Source of the DNA: Balneolaceae bacterium
Lineage (GTDB): Bacteria > Bacteroidota > Rhodothermia > Balneolales > Balneolaceae
Direction: 5' to 3'
DNA length: 5,478 nucleotides
Assembly (NCBI GenBank): GCA_007118525.1
Contig: SKRK01000197.1
Location: 1 to 5,478, forward strand
The notes under the pieces are model-generated. The model searched no databases. It saw only the letters and a list, made by a program, of their open reading frames with translations, and was not told the DNA's origin. Made by a program: the position numbers and the translations under genes. Below are positions 1 to 5,478 of the stretch, in pieces. Each line of letters opens with the position of its first letter. The first letter of the stretch is position 1.

Positions 1-510
1 AAAATCTGTCGGGAAATACCCCTGCAACATGTCAATTCTTTGATCCTCTCTGTACATAGGGATGGTGGTATCAAACTCAAGCGTATCCAAAAAATAGGCA
101 TTGATAATATTTTTACTGAAGTCCATAGCATATACATGACTCTCATCCACTGCCAAATTGTGAACATATTCAAATTCACCCGGCCCCTGTCCTTTCCGAC
201 CTAAACTTTTTATGAATTCACCGTCGGGCGAATAAACATTGATTCTTTTTTCCACGTCATCAGAGATGAAAATCCGGCCGATTCCATCCGTTTTTATTCC
301 AGAAATCCTGCCTAAAAGTACATCATTCGAATCGTCTATCCGCGCTGATTCCAGTAATTCAATTTGAAATATGGGTGTTTCATTAGCTGTGTAAACAGTT
401 AAATTTTCTAACTTTTTGAGATCCTCTGGAAGATTGTCTTCAGAACCGGGTGTGCAAGAGATCAATAATGTTAAAAGAAGAAGAACGGAAAGTATTTGCT
501 CTAATTTCAT
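1..510 (-). CDS. 6-bladed beta-propeller lipoprotein, partial (C-terminus beyond window)
   Basis: An open frame starts with ATG at 510 and reads leftward through 170 codons to the window edge with no stop, so the C-terminal part is missing. Residues 1-19 form a lipoprotein signal: a short N-terminus, a leucine-rich core (residues 6-17) and the lipobox LISC with Cys19 as the lipidated residue. The next residues (TPGSEDN) are acidic at +5 to +7, which could fit a Bacteroidota-type surface-export signal; that is tentative. From about residue 68 the sequence shows NHL/beta-propeller blade patterns, with a GRIFISD strand (78-84), INVYSPDGEF (90-99) and the hallmark GRKGQGPGEF (104-113), then another blade start (LAVDESHVYAMD). 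Members of this family are common outer-membrane or periplasmic lipoproteins of Bacteroidota, mostly of unknown function. The gene lies 77 bases downstream of dinB on the same strand and could share its transcript. The substrate or partner cannot be read from the sequence. Confidence 0.82.
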   Translation of the reverse strand, partial: MKLEQILSVLLLLTLLISCTPGSEDNLPEDLKKLENLTVYTANETPIFQIELLESARIDDSNDVLLGRISGIKTDGIGRIFISDDVEKRINVYSPDGEFIKSLGRKGQGPGEFEYVHNLAVDESHVYAMDFSKNIINAYFLDTLEFDTTIPMYREDQRIDMLQGYFPTDF

Positions 511-587
511 CTTAATAAACGTATTTGTCGATTTTAAATATGGATAATGAACCTTCAAGCATCCAAAGGCCTTTCCCAAAGGGATCG

Positions 588-1709
588 CTATGCTGGAAAC
601 GTTCTGTTGTTGTAGTCTTTAAAAGGTATCTCCAGCTGTTCACCAAAAGTACCCCCTTCCGTTAAGTTGAGTGATGATACGGAAATTCCAAGAAGTCTCA
701 CCTCCCTGATTCCGGCTTCTGTTTCAGTAAGCAGTTTTTTTGCCATGGAGGATAGTTCGTGCGGGCTGTTGGTATAGTGGCCAAGGGTTATGCTTCTGGT
801 TACCGTTTCAAAGTTCTTATAGCGGACCTTCAGCGTGATTGTCTTCCCTGAAGCGTCGAGGGTCCTCATGGATTGAGAAATTTTTTCAGAAAGCTGATCC
901 AAAAATTCACTGATCCACTCAAGATCGGAGATATCTTCAGAAAACGTACGCTCTTTGCCAATCGACTTTCTGATACGGTCGGGATTTACGGTTCGGTTGT
1001 CGATACCCCGGGCAATTCGGTAATAGTGATGACCCGACTTGCCAAACTGTTTTACAAGGTCAACTTCCTCCCACTTTTTTAAATCAGCACCGGTTTTTAT
1101 ACCCAGAGACTCCATTTTTTGCTGAGTTGCTTTACCGACACCATAAAATTCGCCAATCTTAAGAGCCTCAATAAAGGCCTGCGCTTCTTCCGGAGTGATT
1201 ACAAAAAGCCCGTCCGGTTTATCCATATCTGATGCAATTTTTGCAAGAAACTTATTCCCTGCTACACCCGCTGAGGCTGTCAGGTCTGTCTCTTTCTTAA
1301 TCCTTATTTTGATTTCGCGTGCAATAAGTGTTGCCGATGGATTCTGCTTATGATTTTGGGTTACATCCAGATAGGCTTCATCCAGAGAGAGAGGTTCCAC
1401 CAGATCCGTATAATCGTAAAAGATCTCCCTTATCTGATGTGAAACCTCTCTGTACACTTCAAACCGTGGCTTCACGAAAATAGCCCGCGCACATAATTTA
1501 ATTGCTCTTGATGCGGGCATGGCTGACCGTATCCCGAATTTCCGGGCTTCATAACTTGCCGCAGCCACAACTCCTCGCCCCTGTGGAGAACCCCCTACTA
1601 CAACCGGTTTGTTCCTGTATTCAGGAGAGTCCCGCTGCTCTACTGAAGCATAGAAAGCATCCATATCCACATGGATTATTTTTCTAAAGGGATTATCTTT
1701 TAAATTCAT
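588..1709 (-). CDS. dinB: DNA polymerase IV (Y-family translesion polymerase)
   Basis: This 373-residue protein is a complete Y-family DNA polymerase of the DinB type, which copies past damaged template bases with low fidelity and no proofreading. The palm/fingers begin with HVDMDAFYASVE (residues 13-24), giving metal ligand Asp15; Tyr20 sits at the steric-gate position that excludes ribonucleotides. SYEARKFGIRSAMP (52-65) is the conserved fingers motif. SLDEAY (108-113) supplies the catalytic pair Asp110/Glu111. SAGVAGNKFLAKIASDMDKPDG (146-167) is the next family block, followed by the helix-hairpin-helix thumb around GVGKATQQKMESLGI (190-204). The little finger covers about 245-345. Near the C-terminus QLEIPF (358-363) fits the QxxLxF-type beta-clamp-binding motif, as expected for Pol IV. 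Length is normal for the family (about 350-400). The ATG at 1709 lies 14 codons before Asp15, a usual distance. No Shine-Dalgarno is visible. It is divergent from the gene at 1802, and a palindrome lies between them. In many bacteria dinB is SOS-controlled; no LexA box that I recognise is present. Confidence 0.97.
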   Translation of the reverse strand: MNLKDNPFRKIIHVDMDAFYASVEQRDSPEYRNKPVVVGGSPQGRGVVAAASYEARKFGIRSAMPASRAIKLCARAIFVKPRFEVYREVSHQIREIFYDYTDLVEPLSLDEAYLDVTQNHKQNPSATLIAREIKIRIKKETDLTASAGVAGNKFLAKIASDMDKPDGLFVITPEEAQAFIEALKIGEFYGVGKATQQKMESLGIKTGADLKKWEEVDLVKQFGKSGHHYYRIARGIDNRTVNPDRIRKSIGKERTFSEDISDLEWISEFLDQLSEKISQSMRTLDASGKTITLKVRYKNFETVTRSITLGHYTNSPHELSSMAKKLLTETEAGIREVRLLGISVSSLNLTEGGTFGEQLEIPFKDYNNRTFPA

Positions 1710-1752
1710 CTATGAAAACTGCTTCTGTTATAGGTAAAAAAAGAGGAAATTC

Positions 1753-1780
1753 GTTACCTTTCACACGAATGAAAAGTAAC
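1753..1780. promoter_or_regulatory. Imperfect inverted repeat in divergent intergenic region, candidate operator/promoter
   Basis: The left arm GTTACCTTTCA (1753-1763) and right arm TGAAAAGTAAC (1770-1780) are reverse complements at 10 of 11 positions, separated by CACGAA. The element lies 44 bases before the dinB start and 22 bases before the membrane-protein start. Each arm, read toward its own downstream gene, contains TACCTTTC (plus strand) or TACTTTTC (minus strand), each matching seven of eight bases of the Bacteroidota -7 motif TAnnTTTG. No properly spaced -33 TTTG was found on either side, so a promoter role is weak. A dimeric-regulator operator is equally possible. As RNA it would form a hairpin, but no U-tract follows, so it is not a standard terminator. 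Confidence 0.45.
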
Positions 1781-1801
1781 ACAAAAATAAGTATTGATTG
1801 A

Positions 1802-2086
1802 ATGGAAGAGTTAAATGCTGTAACAATCTACTGGTTAATATCAATCGGACTGCTGATAGGGTATATAACTGATTTATTGATGATCAAGCAAGGAATCGGA
1901 ATGATTGGCAATGTAATTTGGGGAGCGGTCGGCTCTGTCATTATTGGAGTGATCTGTATTTTGTTAGGGCTGTTTGCCCCTCTTGTTTATGCGGCAATAG
2001 GCTCTGTTGCTTTTCTGTTTTTGATAAATGTATTTAGTTTTCGAACTCAGGATGTTGCTGATGCTAAAGCGAGTGAACCCTATTAA
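1802..2086 (+). CDS. Small three-helix membrane protein, GlsB/YeaQ/YmgE-like
   Basis: This 94-residue protein is almost entirely hydrophobic, with three predicted transmembrane helices at about residues 7-27, 33-55 and 58-79 and a short polar C-terminal tail (RTQDVADAKASEPY). Glycines recur through the first two helices and the loop (G16, G20, G31, G33, G36, G41, G44, G49, G56), in the pattern GxGMIGNVIWGAVGSVIIG. That pattern and the length resemble the GlsB/YeaQ/YmgE family, labelled 'transglycosylase-associated' in databases although the proteins have no known catalytic activity and are often stress-induced inner-membrane proteins. The match is by general pattern from memory and not by a diagnostic residue, so a different small membrane family is possible. 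The ATG at 1802 follows an AT-rich stretch without a Shine-Dalgarno. The next gene starts three bases after its stop, in the same frame, so the two are almost certainly co-transcribed. Confidence 0.75.
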   Translation: MEELNAVTIYWLISIGLLIGYITDLLMIKQGIGMIGNVIWGAVGSVIIGVICILLGLFAPLVYAAIGSVAFLFLINVFSFRTQDVADAKASEPY

Positions 2087-2089
2087 ACA

Positions 2090-2620
2090 GTGAGCGGGAA
2101 AATAGCTATTGAAAATCCGGGTTATGTATTATGGCTTATGCCAGACCCGGACTCTGCAGGCAAAATCCAACAAATTATTCGATCCCTCTCTGAACAATTC
2201 TCTACTCCCTGTTTTACCCCGCATATAACGCTCTCCTCCGTTCCTGAGAGGCCTCTCTCTGAAATAAAAGCAAAGATAAAGCAGCTGGCTGAAGGTGTGT
2301 CTCCCTTCCGGGTTACAACTAAAAACCCTGAATGTGGAGAAGCTCCTTTTCAACGGTTCTCTTTTGAAGTCACTCCGGCAACCTATTTTCTCGATTTATC
2401 AAACAAATCGGACTATTTATTTGGCGGGAATTTTGGGAAAAAAGAGTTTTTCCATTTGTCACTTCTTTACGGTTATACTTCTTGTGCAGACATAAAAAAT
2501 TACATGAAGCGTCTTGGTGAGTTTCATAATTACAATTTGTATATACAAAGTATATCCCTTGTTTACTGCCATGGCTCACCTCAAGAGTGGGAAATTATCC
2601 ATAAGGTAACTCTATTATGA
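2090..2620 (+). CDS. 2H phosphoesterase, cyclic phosphodiesterase (CPDase)-like
   Basis: This 176-residue protein belongs to the 2H phosphoesterase superfamily, whose members use two His-x-Thr/Ser motifs to open or transfer 2',3'- or 1'',2''-cyclic phosphates. The motifs are HIT (His45, Thr47) in FTPHITLSS and HLS (His122, Ser124) in FFHLSLLYG, 77 residues apart. The N-terminal strand YVLWLMPDPDS, the PFQRFSFEV strand (86-94) and the closing HLSLLYG block are closest to the yeast/plant CPDase branch, which hydrolyses ADP-ribose 1'',2''-cyclic phosphate; the bacterial LigT/ThpR branch fits less well. No signal peptide is seen, so it is probably cytoplasmic. The start is GTG at 2090: an in-frame TAA ends the previous gene at 2086, and the next in-frame ATG (codon 17) would remove the first core strand. 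The spacing suggests translational coupling to the membrane protein upstream. The natural substrate in bacteria is not known to me. Confidence 0.86.
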   Translation: MSGKIAIENPGYVLWLMPDPDSAGKIQQIIRSLSEQFSTPCFTPHITLSSVPERPLSEIKAKIKQLAEGVSPFRVTTKNPECGEAPFQRFSFEVTPATYFLDLSNKSDYLFGGNFGKKEFFHLSLLYGYTSCADIKNYMKRLGEFHNYNLYIQSISLVYCHGSPQEWEIIHKVTLL

Positions 2621-2707
2621 TAATGCAGGAGAATGATTTGGATCTAAATACCATATTCACGACAATTCAACACAGTAATAACTACCATAACTTCAATAAA
2701 AAAGAGC

Positions 2708-4111
2708 ATGCAGGAATATAAATTTTTCGATCAGGTAAATAAAGCCTTCGACAGGGCAGCAGCTTTTACAAAGTTTGATAAAGGTGTACTGGCCCAGATT
2801 AAGGCGTGTAATGATATCCTTCACATACAGTTCCCCATAGAGATGGATGACGGAACTATCCGCGTAATTGACGGGTATCGTGTTGAACACAGCCACCATA
2901 AGATGCCTACTAAAGGTGGAATTCGCTACAGCACAATGGTAAGCGAAGATGAAACCATGGCGCTGGCTGCATTGATGACCTATAAGTGCGCCGTTGTTGA
3001 TGTACCCTTCGGCGGGGCAAAAGGCGGAATTAAGATCGACCCCCGTAAGTTTTCGGTACATGAACTGGAGAGAATTACCCGGCGCTATACATTTGAACTG
3101 TTTAAAAAGAATTTTATTGGTCCCGGCAATGACGTACCGGCCCCGGATATGGGATCAGGCGCCAGAGAGATGGGTTGGATTTTTGACACCTATCGTCAGC
3201 TTAGTGATGATATAAATGCAGAAGGCTGTGTGACGGGTAAACCGGTAGGCCAGGGTGGAATTCGGGGGCGAACAGAAGCAACCGGACGCGGAGTTTTCTT
3301 CGGCATTAGAGAGGCTTGCGACAATGCAGAGGACATGAAAGCCATTGGCCTCGAAAGGGGATTAGAAGGCAAAACATTTGTCATTCAGGGTCTCGGTAAT
3401 GTGGGTTACCATTCCGCAAAATATATGATTGAAGCCGGAGCTATTCTGATTGGTGTGGCTGAGTATGACGGATCCATTTACAACGAAAAAGGTATCGATC
3501 TTGAAAAATTGATGGCGTATAAAACCGAGCACCGTGGTATTGCAGGATATGCTAATGCAAAAAATCTTGAGACAAATACAGCAGTGCTTGAAGTTGAATG
3601 CGATATCTTGATCCCGGCAGCTCTTGAGAATCAGATCACTGAAATGAACGCTCCCAACATCAAAGCAAAACTTATTGGTGAAGCAGCTAACGGGCCTGTT
3701 ACAGACAACGCTCATAAAATTATTAAAGAGCGTGGCGCCTTGATCCTGCCAGACAGTTACCTCAACGCCGGTGGTGTGACGGTATCCTATTTCGAATGGC
3801 TGAAAAACATCCAGCACGTCCGGTTTGGCAGGATGGAAAAACGATTTGAAGAGAACAGTTATAAAAAGATTCTCTCTGTAATCGAAACCATTTCGGACCG
3901 AAAATTCACGAATGCTGAATTAGCAGATTTGGCCAAAGGAGGAGGTGAAAGAGATCTGGTAGACTCCGGCTTAGAAGAGACCATGGTAAATGCATACAAT
4001 GAGATCAACGAATTGAGAAAGCACCACAATGTTGACTTAAGAACAGCCGCACTGATAAGTGCAATTAATAAAGTAGGTTTTATGTACGAAGGGATGGGGA
4101 TATTTCCTTAA
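2708..4111 (+). CDS. Glutamate dehydrogenase, animal-mitochondrial-like with antenna insertion
   Basis: This 467-residue protein catalyses reversible oxidative deamination of glutamate to 2-oxoglutarate and ammonia, in the cytoplasm and most likely as a hexamer. The substrate domain carries MPTKGGIRYS with Lys69, the catalytic-lysine motif PFGGAKGG with Lys105, and DVPAPDMGSG with Asp147. The Rossmann domain starts at FVIQGLGNVG (GxGxxG, Gly228-Gly233). The acidic end of the second strand (VAEYDGSIYN, Glu252) suggests NAD+ or dual cofactor use. The block PDSYLNAGGVTVSYFEWLKN (348-367) is characteristic. Most bacterial and archaeal enzymes reach their C-terminus about 65-70 residues after YFEW; this one has 107, with about 40 extra residues at 371-413 that match the antenna of animal GDH. 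The C-terminal part (NVDLRTAALISAINKV) is also animal-like. The ATG at 2708 starts a normal N-terminal arm. Upstream is an 87-base gap, and a strong terminator follows. An amino-acid dehydrogenase with another substrate is unlikely given the closeness to true GDHs. Confidence 0.96.
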   Translation: MQEYKFFDQVNKAFDRAAAFTKFDKGVLAQIKACNDILHIQFPIEMDDGTIRVIDGYRVEHSHHKMPTKGGIRYSTMVSEDETMALAALMTYKCAVVDVPFGGAKGGIKIDPRKFSVHELERITRRYTFELFKKNFIGPGNDVPAPDMGSGAREMGWIFDTYRQLSDDINAEGCVTGKPVGQGGIRGRTEATGRGVFFGIREACDNAEDMKAIGLERGLEGKTFVIQGLGNVGYHSAKYMIEAGAILIGVAEYDGSIYNEKGIDLEKLMAYKTEHRGIAGYANAKNLETNTAVLEVECDILIPAALENQITEMNAPNIKAKLIGEAANGPVTDNAHKIIKERGALILPDSYLNAGGVTVSYFEWLKNIQHVRFGRMEKRFEENSYKKILSVIETISDRKFTNAELADLAKGGGERDLVDSGLEETMVNAYNEINELRKHHNVDLRTAALISAINKVGFMYEGMGIFP

Positions 4112-4145
4112 AAAAAAACCGGCACTGTACAGGTGCCGGGTTTTT
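4110..4145 (+). terminator. Intrinsic terminator after glutamate dehydrogenase
   Basis: A perfect 7-bp GC-rich stem pairs CCGGCAC (4119-4125) with GTGCCGG (4133-4139) around the loop TGTACAG. One unpaired G and then five T follow on the plus strand. Nine A precede the stem, so the hairpin could also stop leftward transcription. It begins at the GDH stop codon itself and separates GDH from the symporter unit. Confidence 0.93.
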
Positions 4146-4272
4146 ATCTTTTCGATTATTTTAAATCATGAACCAAAACATCATCTAATGGTTTCTACGA
4201 TGACATATCCAAAAAGTTGCGCTATGGAAAAACTTTTTTAAAAAAAGGGTTAAAAATTTCAGAGCTTAAACC
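4146..4272 (+). promoter_or_regulatory. AT-rich leader before the small protein/symporter unit, probable promoter region
   Basis: A new transcription start is expected here because a terminator lies upstream and a rightward gene pair lies downstream. The region holds an AT-rich inverted repeat, AAAAAGTT (4211-4218) against AACTTTTT (4231-4238) with a 12-base loop, and a T6A7 tract (4234-4246). TTGCGC (4217) and TAAAAA (4239) are spaced 16 bases apart and could be weak -35/-10 elements, but I find no clear Bacteroidota TTTG/TAnnTTTG pair. The exact promoter cannot be fixed from sequence. Confidence 0.4.
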
Positions 4273-4368
4273 ATGATCTCATTCTACATCTTCATGTTTG
4301 CATTGCCGTTTGGAATTATACTCCTGGCCATCTACCTGGCGAAAAAAGATGCACGCAAGGATGGATGA
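4273..4368 (+). CDS. 31-residue single-helix membrane protein, candidate small subunit of the symporter
   Basis: The open frame from ATG 4273 to TGA 4368 encodes 31 residues. About residues 3-23 form one hydrophobic helix (SFYIFMFALP then FGIILLAIYLA), followed by a strongly charged tail KKDARKDG that, by the positive-inside rule, should face the cytoplasm. Its stop codon lies inside the start of the symporter gene: ATGGATGA at 4361-4368 contains the symporter ATG and this TGA. This architecture matches known tiny accessory proteins encoded just before or after secondary transporters, such as the MetS small subunit of NSS transporters and the small partners described for some SSS symporters. 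I do not recognise the sequence as a member of a specific family. No Shine-Dalgarno is present, as elsewhere in this window. The main alternative is that it is a non-functional leader frame whose only role is translational coupling. Confidence 0.68.
   Translation: MISFYIFMFALPFGIILLAIYLAKKDARKDG
4361..4368 (+). other. Start/stop overlap ATGGATGA, probable translational coupling
   Basis: The symporter ATG (4361-4363) lies five bases before the small protein's stop codon (TGA, 4366-4368). With no Shine-Dalgarno in front of the symporter, ribosomes finishing the small protein probably reinitiate here, which would tie the output of the two proteins together. This is inferred from the arrangement only. 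Confidence 0.6.
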
Positions 4369-5478
4369 GTCGCAAATCATCTCTGTTGCTTTAGATCCCT
4401 ATGCCATAGGCGCCTTTATAGGCTACCTGATTTTGATCATTGGTGTAGGAATTTATGCTTCTCGTTTCTCCTCTCAGGGAATATCAGAATATTTTATCGG
4501 CGGCCGTAAAATCAACCGGTTTGTTGTAGCCCTTTCTGCAGTAGTCTCAGGCAGAAGTGCGTGGCTGCTTTTGGGTGTAACCGGAATGGCTTATGCACAG
4601 GGGCCATCTGCCATTTGGGCGGTGGTAGGCTATATCATCGTTGAAATTTTTCTGTTTATCTACTACGCAAGAAGACTTCGAAACTTTACGGGAAAGAGAA
4701 ACTGCATAACCATACCCGACTTTTTTGCGGAGCGGTTTGGTGATCATGATGGAAGATTGAGAATGACTATAGTGACTATCTTTCTTGTATTTATGATCGG
4801 ATACATCTCTGCGCAGTTTGTAGCCGGCGGCAAAGCTTTTGCCTCAGGATTTGGAATGGAGATGAATACCGGAATTATGGTAACGGCCCTGATTGTGGTT
4901 GTATATACAATTATTGGCGGTTTTTTGGCGGTCAGCCTAACGGATATGATCCAGGCAATTTTCATGATTTTGGCTTTGGTAATACTCCCGATTATTGCAA
5001 TAGCAGATTATGGCGGGCTGGGAGCTCTTCTTGAACAACTGGCAATAATGGATATCATGTTTATTGACCCGTTTGCAATATCGGTCGGTGCTGCCATTGG
5101 ATTTGTTGGAATCGGTTTGGGGTCGCCCGGAAATCCGCATATCCTTGCCCGCTATATGTCGATAGACGACTCTAAACAGTTACGGTTTGCAGCAGTGATA
5201 GGTACAACCTGGAATGTATTAATGGCATGGGGGGCAGTTTTTATCGGGCTCGCAGGCAGGGTTTATTTCCCGGAAGCAGGATTGCTGCCGGGCGGCGATA
5301 CAGAGAACCTGTTCCCGATGCTTGCGCAGCTGCACCTGCATCCGATCCTGTTTGGCATTGTGTTAGCCTCTATTTTTGCAGCAATTATGTCGACTGCTGA
5401 TTCACAGCTGCTGGTTGCTGCGTCAAGCGTGGTCAGAGATATCTATGAAAAGATTTATCGAAAGGGAGAAGTGGTGCC
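4361..5478 (+). CDS. Sodium/solute symporter (SSS family, PutP-like), partial (C-terminus beyond window)
   Basis: The frame runs from ATG 4361 to the right edge with no stop, giving 372 residues of a protein usually about 480-550 long. It is an inner-membrane Na+-coupled importer of the LeuT fold. PutP-branch signatures appear in order: EYFIGGRKINRFVVALSA (43-60), ITIPDFFAERFGD (117-128), YTIIGGFLAVSLTD (182-195), NPHILARYM (258-266) and AAIMSTADSQLLVAAS (340-355). Ser344-Thr345 align with the PutP Ser340-Thr341 pair that binds Na+. The nearest characterised relative is the proline transporter, but substrates vary in this family and proline is only a guess. The first-site helix reads VSGRSAW, where E. 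coli PutP has ASDMSGW, so the PutP aspartate is a glycine (Gly64). Another in-frame ATG at 4349 would add MHAR; I prefer 4361 because it gives the usual short overlap (8 bases) with the preceding small gene. Confidence 0.92.
   Translation, partial: MDESQIISVALDPYAIGAFIGYLILIIGVGIYASRFSSQGISEYFIGGRKINRFVVALSAVVSGRSAWLLLGVTGMAYAQGPSAIWAVVGYIIVEIFLFIYYARRLRNFTGKRNCITIPDFFAERFGDHDGRLRMTIVTIFLVFMIGYISAQFVAGGKAFASGFGMEMNTGIMVTALIVVVYTIIGGFLAVSLTDMIQAIFMILALVILPIIAIADYGGLGALLEQLAIMDIMFIDPFAISVGAAIGFVGIGLGSPGNPHILARYMSIDDSKQLRFAAVIGTTWNVLMAWGAVFIGLAGRVYFPEAGLLPGGDTENLFPMLAQLHLHPILFGIVLASIFAAIMSTADSQLLVAASSVVRDIYEKIYRKGEVV

Noticed and set aside
517..560. TACGTTTA (minus strand) as a -7 box for the lipoprotein gene
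   Set aside because: It would put transcription start at or inside the start codon, and the nearest TTG is about 32 bases away instead of about 19-21.
565..584. Overlapping small palindromes (AAAGGCCTTT and TCCCAAAGGGA) just after the dinB stop
   Set aside because: The stems are only 4-5 bp with tiny loops, and no U-tract follows on the minus strand, so I do not call a terminator.
873..1082. 69-codon plus-strand open frame inside dinB
   Set aside because: It is antisense to the conserved little-finger and thumb region of Pol IV and has no domain of its own.
2638..2666. Possible sigma70-like promoter TTGGAT-N17-GACAAT before GDH
   Set aside because: Only 3 of 6 and 4 of 6 bases match, and no Bacteroidota -33/-7 pair supports it; it is no better than chance in AT-rich DNA.
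2693..3061. 122-codon minus-strand open frame over the start of GDH
   Set aside because: It is antisense to conserved GDH codons, shows no motif and has no supporting start context.
3362..3817. 151-codon open frame on the minus strand inside the glutamate dehydrogenase gene
   Set aside because: The opposite strand encodes an unmistakable GDH at these positions, and the antisense translation is rich in Cys, Phe and His with no recognisable domain. It is a shadow frame.
4349..4351. Upstream in-frame ATG as the symporter start (adds MHAR)
   Set aside because: It is possible, but it lengthens the overlap with the small gene to 20 bases and adds no conserved residues; 4361 is the simpler choice.
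4547..5140. Chain of three short minus-strand open frames opposite the symporter
   Set aside because: They overlap each other and lie opposite a well-supported SSS coding region; their translations look like reverse complements of hydrophobic codons.

Overview
The window most likely comes from a free-living bacterium of the Bacteroidota/Balneolota/Rhodothermota (FCB) group. No start codon here has a convincing Shine-Dalgarno sequence. The left edge carries a lipoprotein of the 6-bladed beta-propeller type that is abundant in that group. Base composition is moderately AT-rich, and the genes are ordinary chromosomal ones with a Na+-linked transporter. This placement is an inference; no rRNA or clade-specific marker is present. 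I see no mobile element, CRISPR array, tRNA or rRNA.

Layout, left to right. Two genes run leftward: dinB (DNA polymerase IV, 588-1709) and, downstream of it, a lipoprotein beta-propeller gene cut by the left edge (1-510). A 92-base divergent intergenic region (1710-1801) contains an 11/11-base imperfect inverted repeat. Rightward from there come a 94-residue, three-helix GlsB/YeaQ-like membrane protein (1802-2086) and, three bases later with a GTG start, a 2H-family cyclic phosphodiesterase (2090-2620). After 87 bases comes a 467-residue glutamate dehydrogenase (2708-4111) with a clean intrinsic terminator right behind it (4110-4145). After a 127-base AT-rich gap there is a 31-residue single-helix protein (4273-4368). 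Its stop codon overlaps the start of a PutP-like sodium/solute symporter (4361 to the right edge, truncated).

How the parts may work together. The right half looks like amino-acid nutrition: a Na+-coupled symporter of the proline-transporter branch sits beside a catabolic-type glutamate dehydrogenase. The terminator separates the two transcription units, so co-regulation is not shown. The left half combines DNA-damage tolerance (Pol IV) with small envelope and RNA/nucleotide-phosphate functions that have no evident link.

Most interesting items: (1) the glutamate dehydrogenase resembles animal mitochondrial GDH along its whole length and includes a shortened version of the antenna insertion, with changes at positions needed for GTP control in the human enzyme; (2) a tiny, previously overlooked-looking membrane protein is translationally overlapped with the symporter and is a candidate small subunit; (3) the symporter lacks the aspartate that is essential in E. 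coli PutP; (4) the divergent promoter region has a symmetrical element.
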